From Chitinophaga pinensis (GTDB taxonomy: Bacteria > Bacteroidota > Bacteroidia > Chitinophagales > Chitinophagaceae), in contig CALPKD020000053.1 of assembly GCA_943324055.2 (NCBI GenBank), positions 1 through 7,297 on the forward strand: a stretch of 7,297 nt of DNA, read 5' to 3'. A model generated the notes under the pieces. That model did not search any database and was not told where the DNA came from. It saw only the letters and a list, made by a program, of their open reading frames with translations. The translations under genes were made by a program, and so were the position numbers. Shown in pieces: positions 1 to 4,387 of the stretch. Every line of letters starts with the position of its first letter. Position 1 is the first letter of the stretch.

Positions 1-55
1 CGACGTTAAATTCTTTAGCAGCTGCTAACAGTCTTGGTAGTTTCAATTCTGACAT
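1..55 (-). CDS. infB: translation initiation factor IF-2, N-terminal fragment
   Basis: Only the first 18 codons lie in the window; the gene runs off the left edge. The peptide MSELKLPRLLAAAKEFNV matches the start of Bacteroidota IF-2, where a 'PRLLAAAKEFN' helix opens the N-terminal domain. IF-2 is the GTPase that brings initiator tRNA to the 30S subunit and drives subunit joining. The gene lies 68 bp downstream of nusA on the same strand, the conserved rimP-nusA-infB order, which makes the assignment safe despite the short fragment. The ATG at 55-53 is the only sensible start. No purine-rich ribosome binding site precedes it, only an A-rich stretch (GCAAAAAACAACAGA), as is usual in this phylum. 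The GTPase domain cannot be assessed. Confidence 0.87.
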   Translation of the reverse strand, partial: MSELKLPRLLAAAKEFNV

Positions 56-70
56 TCTGTTGTTTTTTGC

Positions 71-94
71 CCCGATTTACTCGGGACGAGTCCC
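71..94 (-). promoter_or_regulatory. alternative small hairpins in the infB leader
   Basis: Three short inverted repeats overlap and exclude one another: CCCGA/TCGGG (71-75 with 81-85, loop of 5), ACTCG/CGAGT (79-83 with 87-91, loop of 3), and GGGA/TCCC (83-86 with 91-94, tetraloop). In the minus-strand RNA they lie between the nusA stop and the infB start, and the first is followed by GCAAAAAACAACAG rather than a U tract. They therefore look like leader structure, not a terminator. Each stem is only 4-5 bp. Function is inferred. Confidence 0.4.
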
Positions 95-99
95 TAATA

Positions 100-107
100 C
101 AAATATA
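100..107 (-). promoter_or_regulatory. putative -7 promoter box before infB
   Basis: The minus strand reads TATATTTG, a full match to the Bacteroidota -7 consensus TAnnTTTG, in the nusA-infB spacer. Transcription would begin near 92-95, giving a leader of about 40 nt that starts with the small hairpins at 71-94. No clear TTG is found 19-21 nt upstream, where the -33 element should be, so this is a candidate secondary promoter inside the operon. AT-rich spacers can produce such boxes by chance. Confidence 0.4.
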
Positions 108-123
108 CTTTCAAAAATCAAGG

Positions 124-1374
124 TTATTCACCTTTATCAATCTCTTCTTGTAACACACGACGCACATCTGCGATCGTTTCTGTCTCCAAATCAGTTCTTC
201 TTTCTAACTCATCCGCACCTAGTTTCAACACGCTTCTTGCCGTATCACAACCTACACGCTTAAATTCATCGATAATCCAAGTTTCGATCTCATCGCTAAA
301 TTCATCTAAGTCAATATCAAACTCGTCTACAATTTCTTCGTCTTCACGATAAACATCCAGCTCATAACCAGTTAGTTCGGAAGCCAATTTGATATTTACT
401 CCTCTTCGTCCAATCGCTAAAGAAACTTGATCCGCTTGTAAGAATACTTCGGCACGTTTACGGTCATTATCAATATTCATATAGCTGATTTTAGCAGGCG
501 TTAATGAACGTTGAATTAATAATTGAATATTACTTGTGAAATTAATTACATCGATATTTTCATTTTTCAATTCTCTAACAATACCATGAATACGACTTCC
601 TTTCATTCCCACACAAGCACCTACTGGATCGATTCTATCATCAAATGATTCAACAGCCACTTTCGCACGCTCGCCTGGCTCACGAACAATTTTCTTGATA
701 GTGATTAAGCCATCAAAAATTTCCGGAACTTCTATTTCTAATAATTTCGCTAAGAACAATGGATTGGTTCTAGATAAAATAATTACAGGTGAATTGTTTT
801 TCATATCCACTCTAGCAATTACCGCTCTAATATTTTCACCTTTCTTGAAAAAATCTTGAGGAATTTGTTCTGTCTTAGGAAGAATTAATTCATTGCCTTC
901 TTCATCTAATAATAACACTTCTTTTTTCCAAACCTGATAAATTTCAGCATTGATAATTTCACCAATTCTGTCAGAATATTTCTTAACTAAAGCGTTTTTC
1001 TTTAAGTCATTGATGCGAGACGCTAACGTCTGCTTTGCAGCAAGGATAGCTCTTCTACCAAAGTCGTATATATTTACTTCTTCTAGTAATTCCTCCCCAA
1101 TTTCAAAATCGGGTTCTATTTTAATAGCCTCAGAATACGCTACTTCTTCTAATGGATTGTCTACATCATCATCAGGTCTAATCTCGCGACGACGAATAAT
1201 TTCAAGATCCCCTTTTTCGGCGTTAACAATTACGTCAAAGTTTTCATCGCTACCATATTTTTTTCTTAATAAGGTTTTGAAAACGTCTTCTACCACTTTC
1301 ATCATCGTGGGACGGTCAATGCTTTCTGCGTCTTTAAATTCCTGAAACGCCTCAATCAAATTTATACTTGCCAT
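124..1374 (-). CDS. nusA: transcription termination/antitermination factor NusA
   Basis: NusA binds RNA polymerase and nascent RNA and modulates pausing, intrinsic termination and antitermination. The 416-residue protein has the expected order: N-terminal polymerase-binding domain (about 1-130, opening INLIEAFQEFKDAESIDR), S1 domain (about 132-203), and KH1 with DPVGACVGMKGSRI (249-262). KH2 follows with AIGRRGVNIKLASELTGY (320-337), then an acidic linker (343-370) and a helix-hairpin-helix-like C-terminus (about 378-412). I chose ATG 1374 because Bacteroidota NusA proteins begin M-(x)-x-INLIE. An in-frame TTG at 1392 would add MKKNYV; the purine-rich GAGGAG (1394-1399) ends only 1 nt before that TTG and 19 nt before the ATG, so it suits neither start. 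The gene follows rimP by 38 bp and is presumably cotranscribed with it and infB. Confidence 0.97.
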   Translation of the reverse strand: MASINLIEAFQEFKDAESIDRPTMMKVVEDVFKTLLRKKYGSDENFDVIVNAEKGDLEIIRRREIRPDDDVDNPLEEVAYSEAIKIEPDFEIGEELLEEVNIYDFGRRAILAAKQTLASRINDLKKNALVKKYSDRIGEIINAEIYQVWKKEVLLLDEEGNELILPKTEQIPQDFFKKGENIRAVIARVDMKNNSPVIILSRTNPLFLAKLLEIEVPEIFDGLITIKKIVREPGERAKVAVESFDDRIDPVGACVGMKGSRIHGIVRELKNENIDVINFTSNIQLLIQRSLTPAKISYMNIDNDRKRAEVFLQADQVSLAIGRRGVNIKLASELTGYELDVYREDEEIVDEFDIDLDEFSDEIETWIIDEFKRVGCDTARSVLKLGADELERRTDLETETIADVRRVLQEEIDKGE

Positions 1375-1412
1375 AACATAATTTTTTTTCAAGCTCCTCG
1401 CTTGATGATTTG

Positions 1413-1883
1413 TTAAAATTGAATTTGAACTATGGTTGATTTAATACTCTCAAATGGAATAAGCAATTGTTGCTGGGTTGCTTTTTTACCCTTCCCTTCG
1501 GTCCACTCTATTAATATATCTGCTTCGGTCACAGTTAATAAATTGCCTTCTTTCACGGTGTCATCATTTAAAGTCACTTCCACTTTACGTCCAATATTTT
1601 TTACATACTGCCTATTTAACAACAAAGGCTCATCCACACCCGGCGAAGAAACTTCCAATGCAAAATCACCTTCAGGGAACCAAGCCGCTTCTTCGATGGC
1701 TCTATATAATCTTCTGTTGAACGAGGTACATTGCTTAATGGGTAATCCTTGGTCTCCGTCTATATAAACTCTAATGATATGCCCAGGCTTAACTTTAATA
1801 TGTACCAAAAAATAACTAGGATCCTCCTGTAAAAGAGGCTCTAATATTGCATGTACCCTATCCTTTAATTCGTTTACTTCCAT
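1413..1883 (-). CDS. rimP: ribosome maturation factor RimP
   Basis: RimP assists assembly of the 30S ribosomal subunit. The 156-residue product has the family's usual length and two-domain layout. The N-terminal alpha/beta domain (1-87) ends in the signature LEVSSPGVDEPL (76-87, family consensus EVSSPGLDRPL). The C-terminal SH3-like barrel (about 90-156) ends with IPFESIKSTIVQIQF. An upstream in-frame extension to 2216 exists, but it runs through the divergent promoter and over the neighbouring plus-strand gene and resembles no protein, so ATG 1883 is the start. The gene heads the rimP-nusA-infB cluster. Its start codon lies 13 nt after a perfect hairpin and directly after a U-rich stretch, so its expression may be set by leader structure. 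No Shine-Dalgarno sequence is present. Confidence 0.95.
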   Translation of the reverse strand: MEVNELKDRVHAILEPLLQEDPSYFLVHIKVKPGHIIRVYIDGDQGLPIKQCTSFNRRLYRAIEEAAWFPEGDFALEVSSPGVDEPLLLNRQYVKNIGRKVEVTLNDDTVKEGNLLTVTEADILIEWTEGKGKKATQQQLLIPFESIKSTIVQIQF

Positions 1884-1920
1884 ATATAAAAAAGAAGAAG
1901 GGAACGACCTCGTTCCCTTC
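1884..1920 (-). promoter_or_regulatory. terminator-like hairpin and U-rich tail in the rimP leader
   Basis: Positions 1897-1907 (GAAGGGAACGA) and 1910-1920 (TCGTTCCCTTC) form a perfect 11-bp inverted repeat around CC, realistically a 10-bp stem with a tetraloop. In the minus-strand RNA it is followed by UUCUUUUUUAUAU and then the rimP AUG. This has the form of an intrinsic terminator, yet no minus-strand gene precedes it; the neighbour at 2004 is transcribed the other way. It should therefore act within the rimP leader as an attenuator, a stability hairpin or a translation control element. The plus-strand side has no T tract. Confidence 0.7.
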
Positions 1921-1941
1921 AATAGTATGTTAATACTTGAG

Positions 1942-1973
1942 TAAAGGTAATAAAACAGGATGAAATCACCCAA
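1942..1973 (-). promoter_or_regulatory. putative rimP promoter
   Basis: The minus strand reads TTGG (1973-1970), a 20-nt spacer, then TACCTTTA (1949-1942). The second box matches TAnnTTTG at 7 of 8 defining or free positions, and the first approximates the TTTG -33 element at the correct distance. Transcription would start near 1936-1938, leaving a leader of roughly 55 nt that contains the hairpin at 1897-1920. It is inferred from consensus and position only. Confidence 0.5.
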
Positions 1974-1991
1974 TATTATTGGCCGGTTCCC

Positions 1992-1999
1992 TATTTTTG
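1992..1999 (+). promoter_or_regulatory. -7 promoter box of the DUF4834-like gene
   Basis: TATTTTTG is a full match to TAnnTTTG and ends only 4 nt before ATG 2004. With the start point usually a few nt after this box, the transcript would begin at or next to the start codon, so a leaderless mRNA is likely. No convincing -33 TTG lies 19-21 nt upstream. Confidence 0.5.
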
Positions 2000-2003
2000 C
2001 ACC

Positions 2004-2267
2004 ATGATGAAGCTGATAATATATGGTTTGGTGATCTATTTCCTGTACAAAGTCATTTTTGAGGTAGTTGTGCCTATTAGTAAGGGCGTGAAAACCGTGA
2101 AGCAAAACATGGAAAAAATGCAGGAAGCGGCTAAGGCTGCAGAAGCAAGTAGGCAAACGGCTGCATCGGCTCAACAAACGAATTTTACGAATAATGCTGG
2201 GAATAATAAGGCTCAAGGCCCTCCTTTAGAAGTCGAATACATTGATTTTGAAGAAGTTAAGAAATAA
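2004..2267 (+). CDS. small single-pass membrane protein, DUF4834-like
   Basis: The 87-residue protein has one N-terminal hydrophobic segment (about residues 4-24, LIIYGLVIYFLYKVIFEVVV). A charged helical stretch follows (about 28-50), then a low-complexity Ala/Gln/Asn linker (about 51-73), then a conserved-looking tail LEVEYIDFEEVKK. This plan (membrane helix, flexible linker, short 'VEYIDFEE' tail) matches small Bacteroidota proteins annotated as DUF4834, whose function is not known. A likely arrangement is the helix in the inner membrane with the tail in the cytoplasm. The start could be ATG 2004 or the adjacent ATG 2007; 2004 is given. The gene is divergent from rimP and converges on the HAD gene. 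Confidence 0.75.
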   Translation: MMKLIIYGLVIYFLYKVIFEVVVPISKGVKTVKQNMEKMQEAAKAAEASRQTAASAQQTNFTNNAGNNKAQGPPLEVEYIDFEEVKK

Positions 2268-2270
2268 TTG

Positions 2271-2298
2271 AAAAAAGCACTCCCTAAAACGAGTCTGC
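2271..2298 (-). terminator. weak intrinsic terminator after the HAD gene
   Basis: In minus-strand RNA, GC-AG-ACTC (2298-2291) pairs with GAGTGC (2282-2277) as a bulged 6-bp stem with an 8-nt loop, followed directly by six U residues (2276-2271). It lies 9 nt past the HAD stop codon, between two convergent genes, which fits a terminator. The stem is short, so confidence is modest. Confidence 0.4.
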
Positions 2299-2306
2299 AA
2301 TCAACC

Positions 2307-2933
2307 CTATTTTAGTAGGTTAAGCAACTCCTTTTCGATCACCATCCCGGGTTTTAAATGCAAAATTTGCAATCCAATGGAGGCAGCTGCAATCACATTA
2401 GGTTCATTGTCATCAATAAAAAGGGTTTCCTCTGCAAAGAGCCCTTCTTTTTCCAAAATAAAAGTAAAAGAAGCCGGATCGGGCTTACGCTGCCCCATTT
2501 CATGAGAATAGTATGGCTTTTTAAAAAGGCTATTAAATGGGCCACCCCCGATTTCTTTTTCAAATTGAGCAATGAAATAATCATAATGAAGTTGATTCGT
2601 ATTGGAATACAAGTAGGTATTATACAATTGGTTATTTGCTTTAACCCAATCGATGCTCACTTTTCTAAACCCAATCAATAACGCATTCCAAGCAGTACCA
2701 ATTTGTTCGTCGGTTAATTTCATCAAAAAAAGTTTTCGAAAACGATTGTAAAAATCAAGCTCATTTACCAACCCTTTTTCTAAATCAAAGAATAATTCGT
2801 CTGATTTATTCAATGTGAAATGATTTTCAAAATCCGGAATACCAAGGGTTTCAAATGCTTTATAGGTTTTTGTAAAATCTATGTCGTATAAAACATTTCC
2901 TAAATCAAATATCAAGTTTTTTATAGCCGCCAT
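2307..2933 (-). CDS. HAD-superfamily (subfamily IA) phosphohydrolase
   Basis: This is a 208-residue haloacid dehalogenase-fold hydrolase, most like the YihX/epoxide-hydrolase-like branch that begins 'FDLGNV'. All four motifs are visible: motif I FDLGNVLYD with nucleophile Asp10, motif II LYSNTN with Ser110, motif III GQRKPDP with Lys150, and motif IV FIDDNEPNV with Asp174/Asp175. The helical cap lies between about residues 18 and 95. In motif I the general acid position (Asp+2) is Gly12 rather than the Asp of most HAD phosphatases, which is normal for this branch. Members dephosphorylate small sugar phosphates or nucleotides; the substrate here cannot be read from sequence. The gene is monocistronic, with a well-formed promoter at 2948-2980. 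ATG 2933 is placed just before the motif I strand, as expected. Confidence 0.9.
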   Translation of the reverse strand: MAAIKNLIFDLGNVLYDIDFTKTYKAFETLGIPDFENHFTLNKSDELFFDLEKGLVNELDFYNRFRKLFLMKLTDEQIGTAWNALLIGFRKVSIDWVKANNQLYNTYLYSNTNQLHYDYFIAQFEKEIGGGPFNSLFKKPYYSHEMGQRKPDPASFTFILEKEGLFAEETLFIDDNEPNVIAAASIGLQILHLKPGMVIEKELLNLLK

Positions 2934-2947
2934 AAATATAATTTAAA

Positions 2948-2980
2948 CAAAGGTAGTCTATCTTTGAAATATGAAACAAA
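2948..2980 (-). promoter_or_regulatory. promoter of the HAD gene
   Basis: The minus strand carries TTTG (2980-2977), a 21-nt spacer and TACCTTTG (2955-2948). Both match the Bacteroidota consensus TTTG / TAnnTTTG, the best promoter in the window. Transcription would begin near 2942-2944, about 10 nt before ATG 2933, so the leader is very short. The -33 box lies inside codons 3-4 of the VOC remnant, and the -7 box is only 3 bp from that gene's own -7 box. Confidence 0.65.
2959..2966 (+). promoter_or_regulatory. -7 promoter box of the VOC remnant
   Basis: TATCTTTG matches TAnnTTTG fully and ends 4 nt before ATG 2971, the same spacing seen before the DUF4834-like gene, again implying a leaderless or nearly leaderless transcript. 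No good -33 element is seen near 2935-2940. Its survival suggests the remnant could still be transcribed. Confidence 0.45.
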
Positions 2981-3093
2981 GTATAGCACATATTGCATTA
3001 GTAGTTAGAGATTATGATGAAGCATATGGGACAGTAGCCGTATTCAAAGATATTTTTGGAAATCTTTTGGACCTAATTCAACCAACAAAATAA
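2971..3093 (+). pseudogene. internally deleted VOC (glyoxalase/bleomycin-resistance) family gene
   Basis: A 40-codon open frame reads MKQSIAHIALVVRDYDEA joined to YGTVAVFKDIFGNLLDLIQ and then PTK-stop. The first part is the opening strand of VOC-superfamily proteins (x-x-IAHIALVVxDYDEAIxFY). The second is their closing strand (YGTVAVFKDxYGNLWDLIE). Intact relatives are about 125-135 residues, so roughly 85-95 codons are missing between residues 18 and 19, without loss of frame. His7, normally the first metal ligand, is kept, while the middle strands and most of the cavity are gone. The peptide cannot form the usual fold alone, hence the pseudogene call, although start, frame, stop and promoter box are intact. 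The end lies 4 bp from the convergent PaiB-like gene. A functional micro-protein cannot be excluded. Confidence 0.78.
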
Positions 3094-3097
3094 ATCA

Positions 3098-3706
3098 CTA
3101 TCGTTTCATAGCAGCTGCTATGTGTTTACATGCAGACGTGCCATTGCTTAATTCATTTTTAATGTTTTCATGGGAAGCATCGTCTCTGTTCTGGCTAAGT
3201 TTAAAAACATGTTTTAAATCAGTCACTTCAATTTCAAATGAAATGATGGCTTTCATGTTTTCTTGCAAATATGTGGGGTCTAAATTTTTCACTTGAGTTG
3301 GCGCATTTGGGTCTTTTTCAAAATGTGCAGTAAGTTCTGAAAGTAAAGTATACAAATGATCCTGGCCTTTCATTTCCATTTTCCCAACAGCGTGAACTGA
3401 TTGATAATTCCAAGTACTAGCAATACCCTTAACGGTATACCAACTAGCGCTTACAAAAGCAGAGGGTGCTGAAAAAATAACTAACACATTATTATTAATT
3501 TCAAAGGATTTAGTATGGTCTTGCTTACGCATTAGATGGCCACTAATAATTAATTTACTATTTACTTGATTAATTAAAATAGGAATTTGAGTGGCTACCG
3601 GGAAACCGTTAAAATCAACACCGCAAATCGTTACAAACGGATTCGCCTGCATAAAATCAATGACTTCTTGATGATCCTTTGCTTTGTAATAAGAAATATC
3701 GTACAT
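3098..3706 (-). CDS. PaiB-family FMN-binding protein
   Basis: The 202-residue product fits the PaiB family (FMN-binding split-barrel fold, about 200 residues), named after a Bacillus subtilis protein implicated in repression of sporulation and protease genes. Visible family blocks are VLVIFSAPSAFVSASWY (74-90), STWNYQSVHAVGKM (97-110), and FEIEVTDLKHVFKLSQNR (157-174). The split-barrel core covers about residues 15-165. It has no recognisable DNA-binding helix-turn-helix, so a direct regulatory role is doubtful; a flavin- or heme-linked redox role is equally possible. It lies 49 bp after the Lrp-type regulator on the same strand, with no TAnnTTTG box in the gap, so cotranscription is likely. 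The ATG at 3706 fits the family's usual 'MY' start. Confidence 0.87.
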   Translation of the reverse strand: MYDISYYKAKDHQEVIDFMQANPFVTICGVDFNGFPVATQIPILINQVNSKLIISGHLMRKQDHTKSFEINNNVLVIFSAPSAFVSASWYTVKGIASTWNYQSVHAVGKMEMKGQDHLYTLLSELTAHFEKDPNAPTQVKNLDPTYLQENMKAIISFEIEVTDLKHVFKLSQNRDDASHENIKNELSNGTSACKHIAAAMKR

Positions 3707-3755
3707 GGTATATTATTTGGATTTGGATATTTTAAATTAAATTTAATGCTATTTT

Positions 3756-4214
3756 TTACAGAGGAAGCTCGGTAGTCGTTTTTATTTCATCCATTACGAA
3801 CAAACTATTAATATGAGCGACCATTGGGAGGACCGCAAGTTTTTCTTGATAAAATTTATTGTAGGTTTCAACATCTTTAGTAACTAATTTTAAAAAATAA
3901 TCAAAATTTCCAGACACTAAACTACAAGAAATCACTTCGGGATATTGCAAAATGATTTGCTCAAATTCAGAAAAATTATTCCGAGTTTGTTTGTCCAATG
4001 TTACTTGACAAAGCACAACGAGTCCCAGATTTATTTTTTTACGATCCATTAATGTTACATATGCCTGTATAAACCCTTCTTGTTCTAATCTTTTAATTCG
4101 ATCATGAGTGGGACTCACCGACAGGTTCACTGCAGCGCTGATATCCTTTAATTTAGCAAGTGCATCCTTCTGTAGAATTCTTAAAATAGCAAGATCAATA
4201 TTATCAAGTGTCAT
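3756..4214 (-). CDS. Lrp/AsnC-family transcriptional regulator
   Basis: The 152-residue protein has the full Lrp/AsnC plan. The N-terminal helix begins LDNIDLAILRILQKDA (3-18), and the helix-turn-helix follows (about 22-45, including LSVSPTHDRIKRLEQEGFI). The C-terminal RAM effector and oligomerisation domain (about 65-140) includes VSGNFDYFLKLV (100-111), the loop that usually binds an amino acid. These proteins form octamers that wrap DNA and respond to amino acids. The gene is divergent from alanine dehydrogenase across 173 bp, the arrangement known for AldR-type regulators. The simplest inference is an alanine-responsive activator or regulator of ald that also controls itself. The start at 4214 gives the standard length; no Shine-Dalgarno sequence is present. 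Confidence 0.93.
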   Translation of the reverse strand: MTLDNIDLAILRILQKDALAKLKDISAAVNLSVSPTHDRIKRLEQEGFIQAYVTLMDRKKINLGLVVLCQVTLDKQTRNNFSEFEQIILQYPEVISCSLVSGNFDYFLKLVTKDVETYNKFYQEKLAVLPMVAHINSLFVMDEIKTTTELPL

Positions 4215-4261
4215 GAGTGTTGATTTAGCAATCGAAATTATTTCTGTTTAAAGGCAAAAAT

Positions 4262-4269
4262 CAAAACTA
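4262..4269 (-). promoter_or_regulatory. -7 promoter box of the Lrp-type regulator
   Basis: The minus strand reads TAGTTTTG, a full TAnnTTTG match. Transcription would begin near 4256-4258, leaving a leader of about 43 nt that contains the palindrome GAAATTATTTC at 4234-4244. No clear -33 TTG is found, which would be consistent with a regulated promoter. Confidence 0.4.
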
Positions 4270-4356
4270 AATTAATAAATATTTCGATAATAATGTCATT
4301 TAAAAGTAATAATTACTGAATATTTAGTAGTTATAGAACAATATTTCCTTATTAAT

Positions 4357-4364
4357 GATATTTG
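4357..4364 (+). promoter_or_regulatory. candidate -7 promoter box of ald
   Basis: GATATTTG differs from TAnnTTTG only in the first base and lies 23 nt before ATG 4388, giving a leader of roughly 20 nt. There is no TTTG at the -33 distance. A weak core promoter would fit dependence on the divergent Lrp-type activator, but this is inference. Confidence 0.35.
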
Positions 4365-4387
4365 TACAGAAATAAAATCCAAATACA

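Larger units (their letters stand above)
4215..4387. promoter_or_regulatory. ald / lrp-type regulator intergenic control region
   Basis: This 173-bp, strongly AT-rich spacer separates two divergent starts. It holds palindromes GAAATTATTTC (4234-4244) and AGTAATAATTACT (4305-4317). It also holds AT palindromes AAATATTT (4277-4284), TTTAAA (4299-4304), AATATT (4319-4324) and AATATT (4340-4345). The AT palindromes are centred 21, 20 and 21 bp apart, about two helical turns, and GAAATTATTTC lies 41.5 bp further on. Phased weak AT-rich sites are what an Lrp octamer wrapping DNA would use. The operator role is inferred, and chance matches are expected in DNA this AT-rich. Confidence 0.5.

Noticed and set aside
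60..263. Plus-strand 67-codon frame at the left edge.
   Set aside because: It covers the infB leader and runs antisense to the nusA 3' end, with no protein family resemblance.
950..1345. Plus-strand 131-codon frame opposite nusA, rich in Ser.
   Set aside because: It is an antisense shadow of the acidic N-terminal part of nusA; Glu/Asp-rich codons read as Ser/Phe/Leu on the other strand.
1375..1392. TTG start for nusA adding MKKNYV, next to a GAGGAG sequence.
   Set aside because: GAGGAG is only 1 nt from the TTG, too close to act as a ribosome binding site for it, and Bacteroidota NusA proteins begin at the INLIE segment, which favours ATG 1374.
1432..1767. Plus-strand frames opposite rimP (111 and 80 codons).
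   Set aside because: Both are antisense to rimP, overlap each other in different frames and resemble nothing known.
1884..2216. In-frame N-terminal extension of rimP by 111 residues.
   Set aside because: It crosses the hairpin and promoter region and overlaps the DUF4834-like gene on the other strand. It is not protein-like, and RimP is normally about 150 residues.
2358..2681. Plus-strand 107-codon frame opposite the HAD gene, and a minus-strand 63-codon frame at 2393-2584.
   Set aside because: They are out-of-frame readings of the HAD gene, which has all four catalytic motifs in its own frame.
3720..3755. AT-rich palindrome-like stretch (TTAAATTAAATTTAA) between the Lrp-type and PaiB-like genes as a terminator or operator.
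   Set aside because: It consists only of A/T pairs with no GC stem or T tract, and such patterns are expected by chance in this composition.
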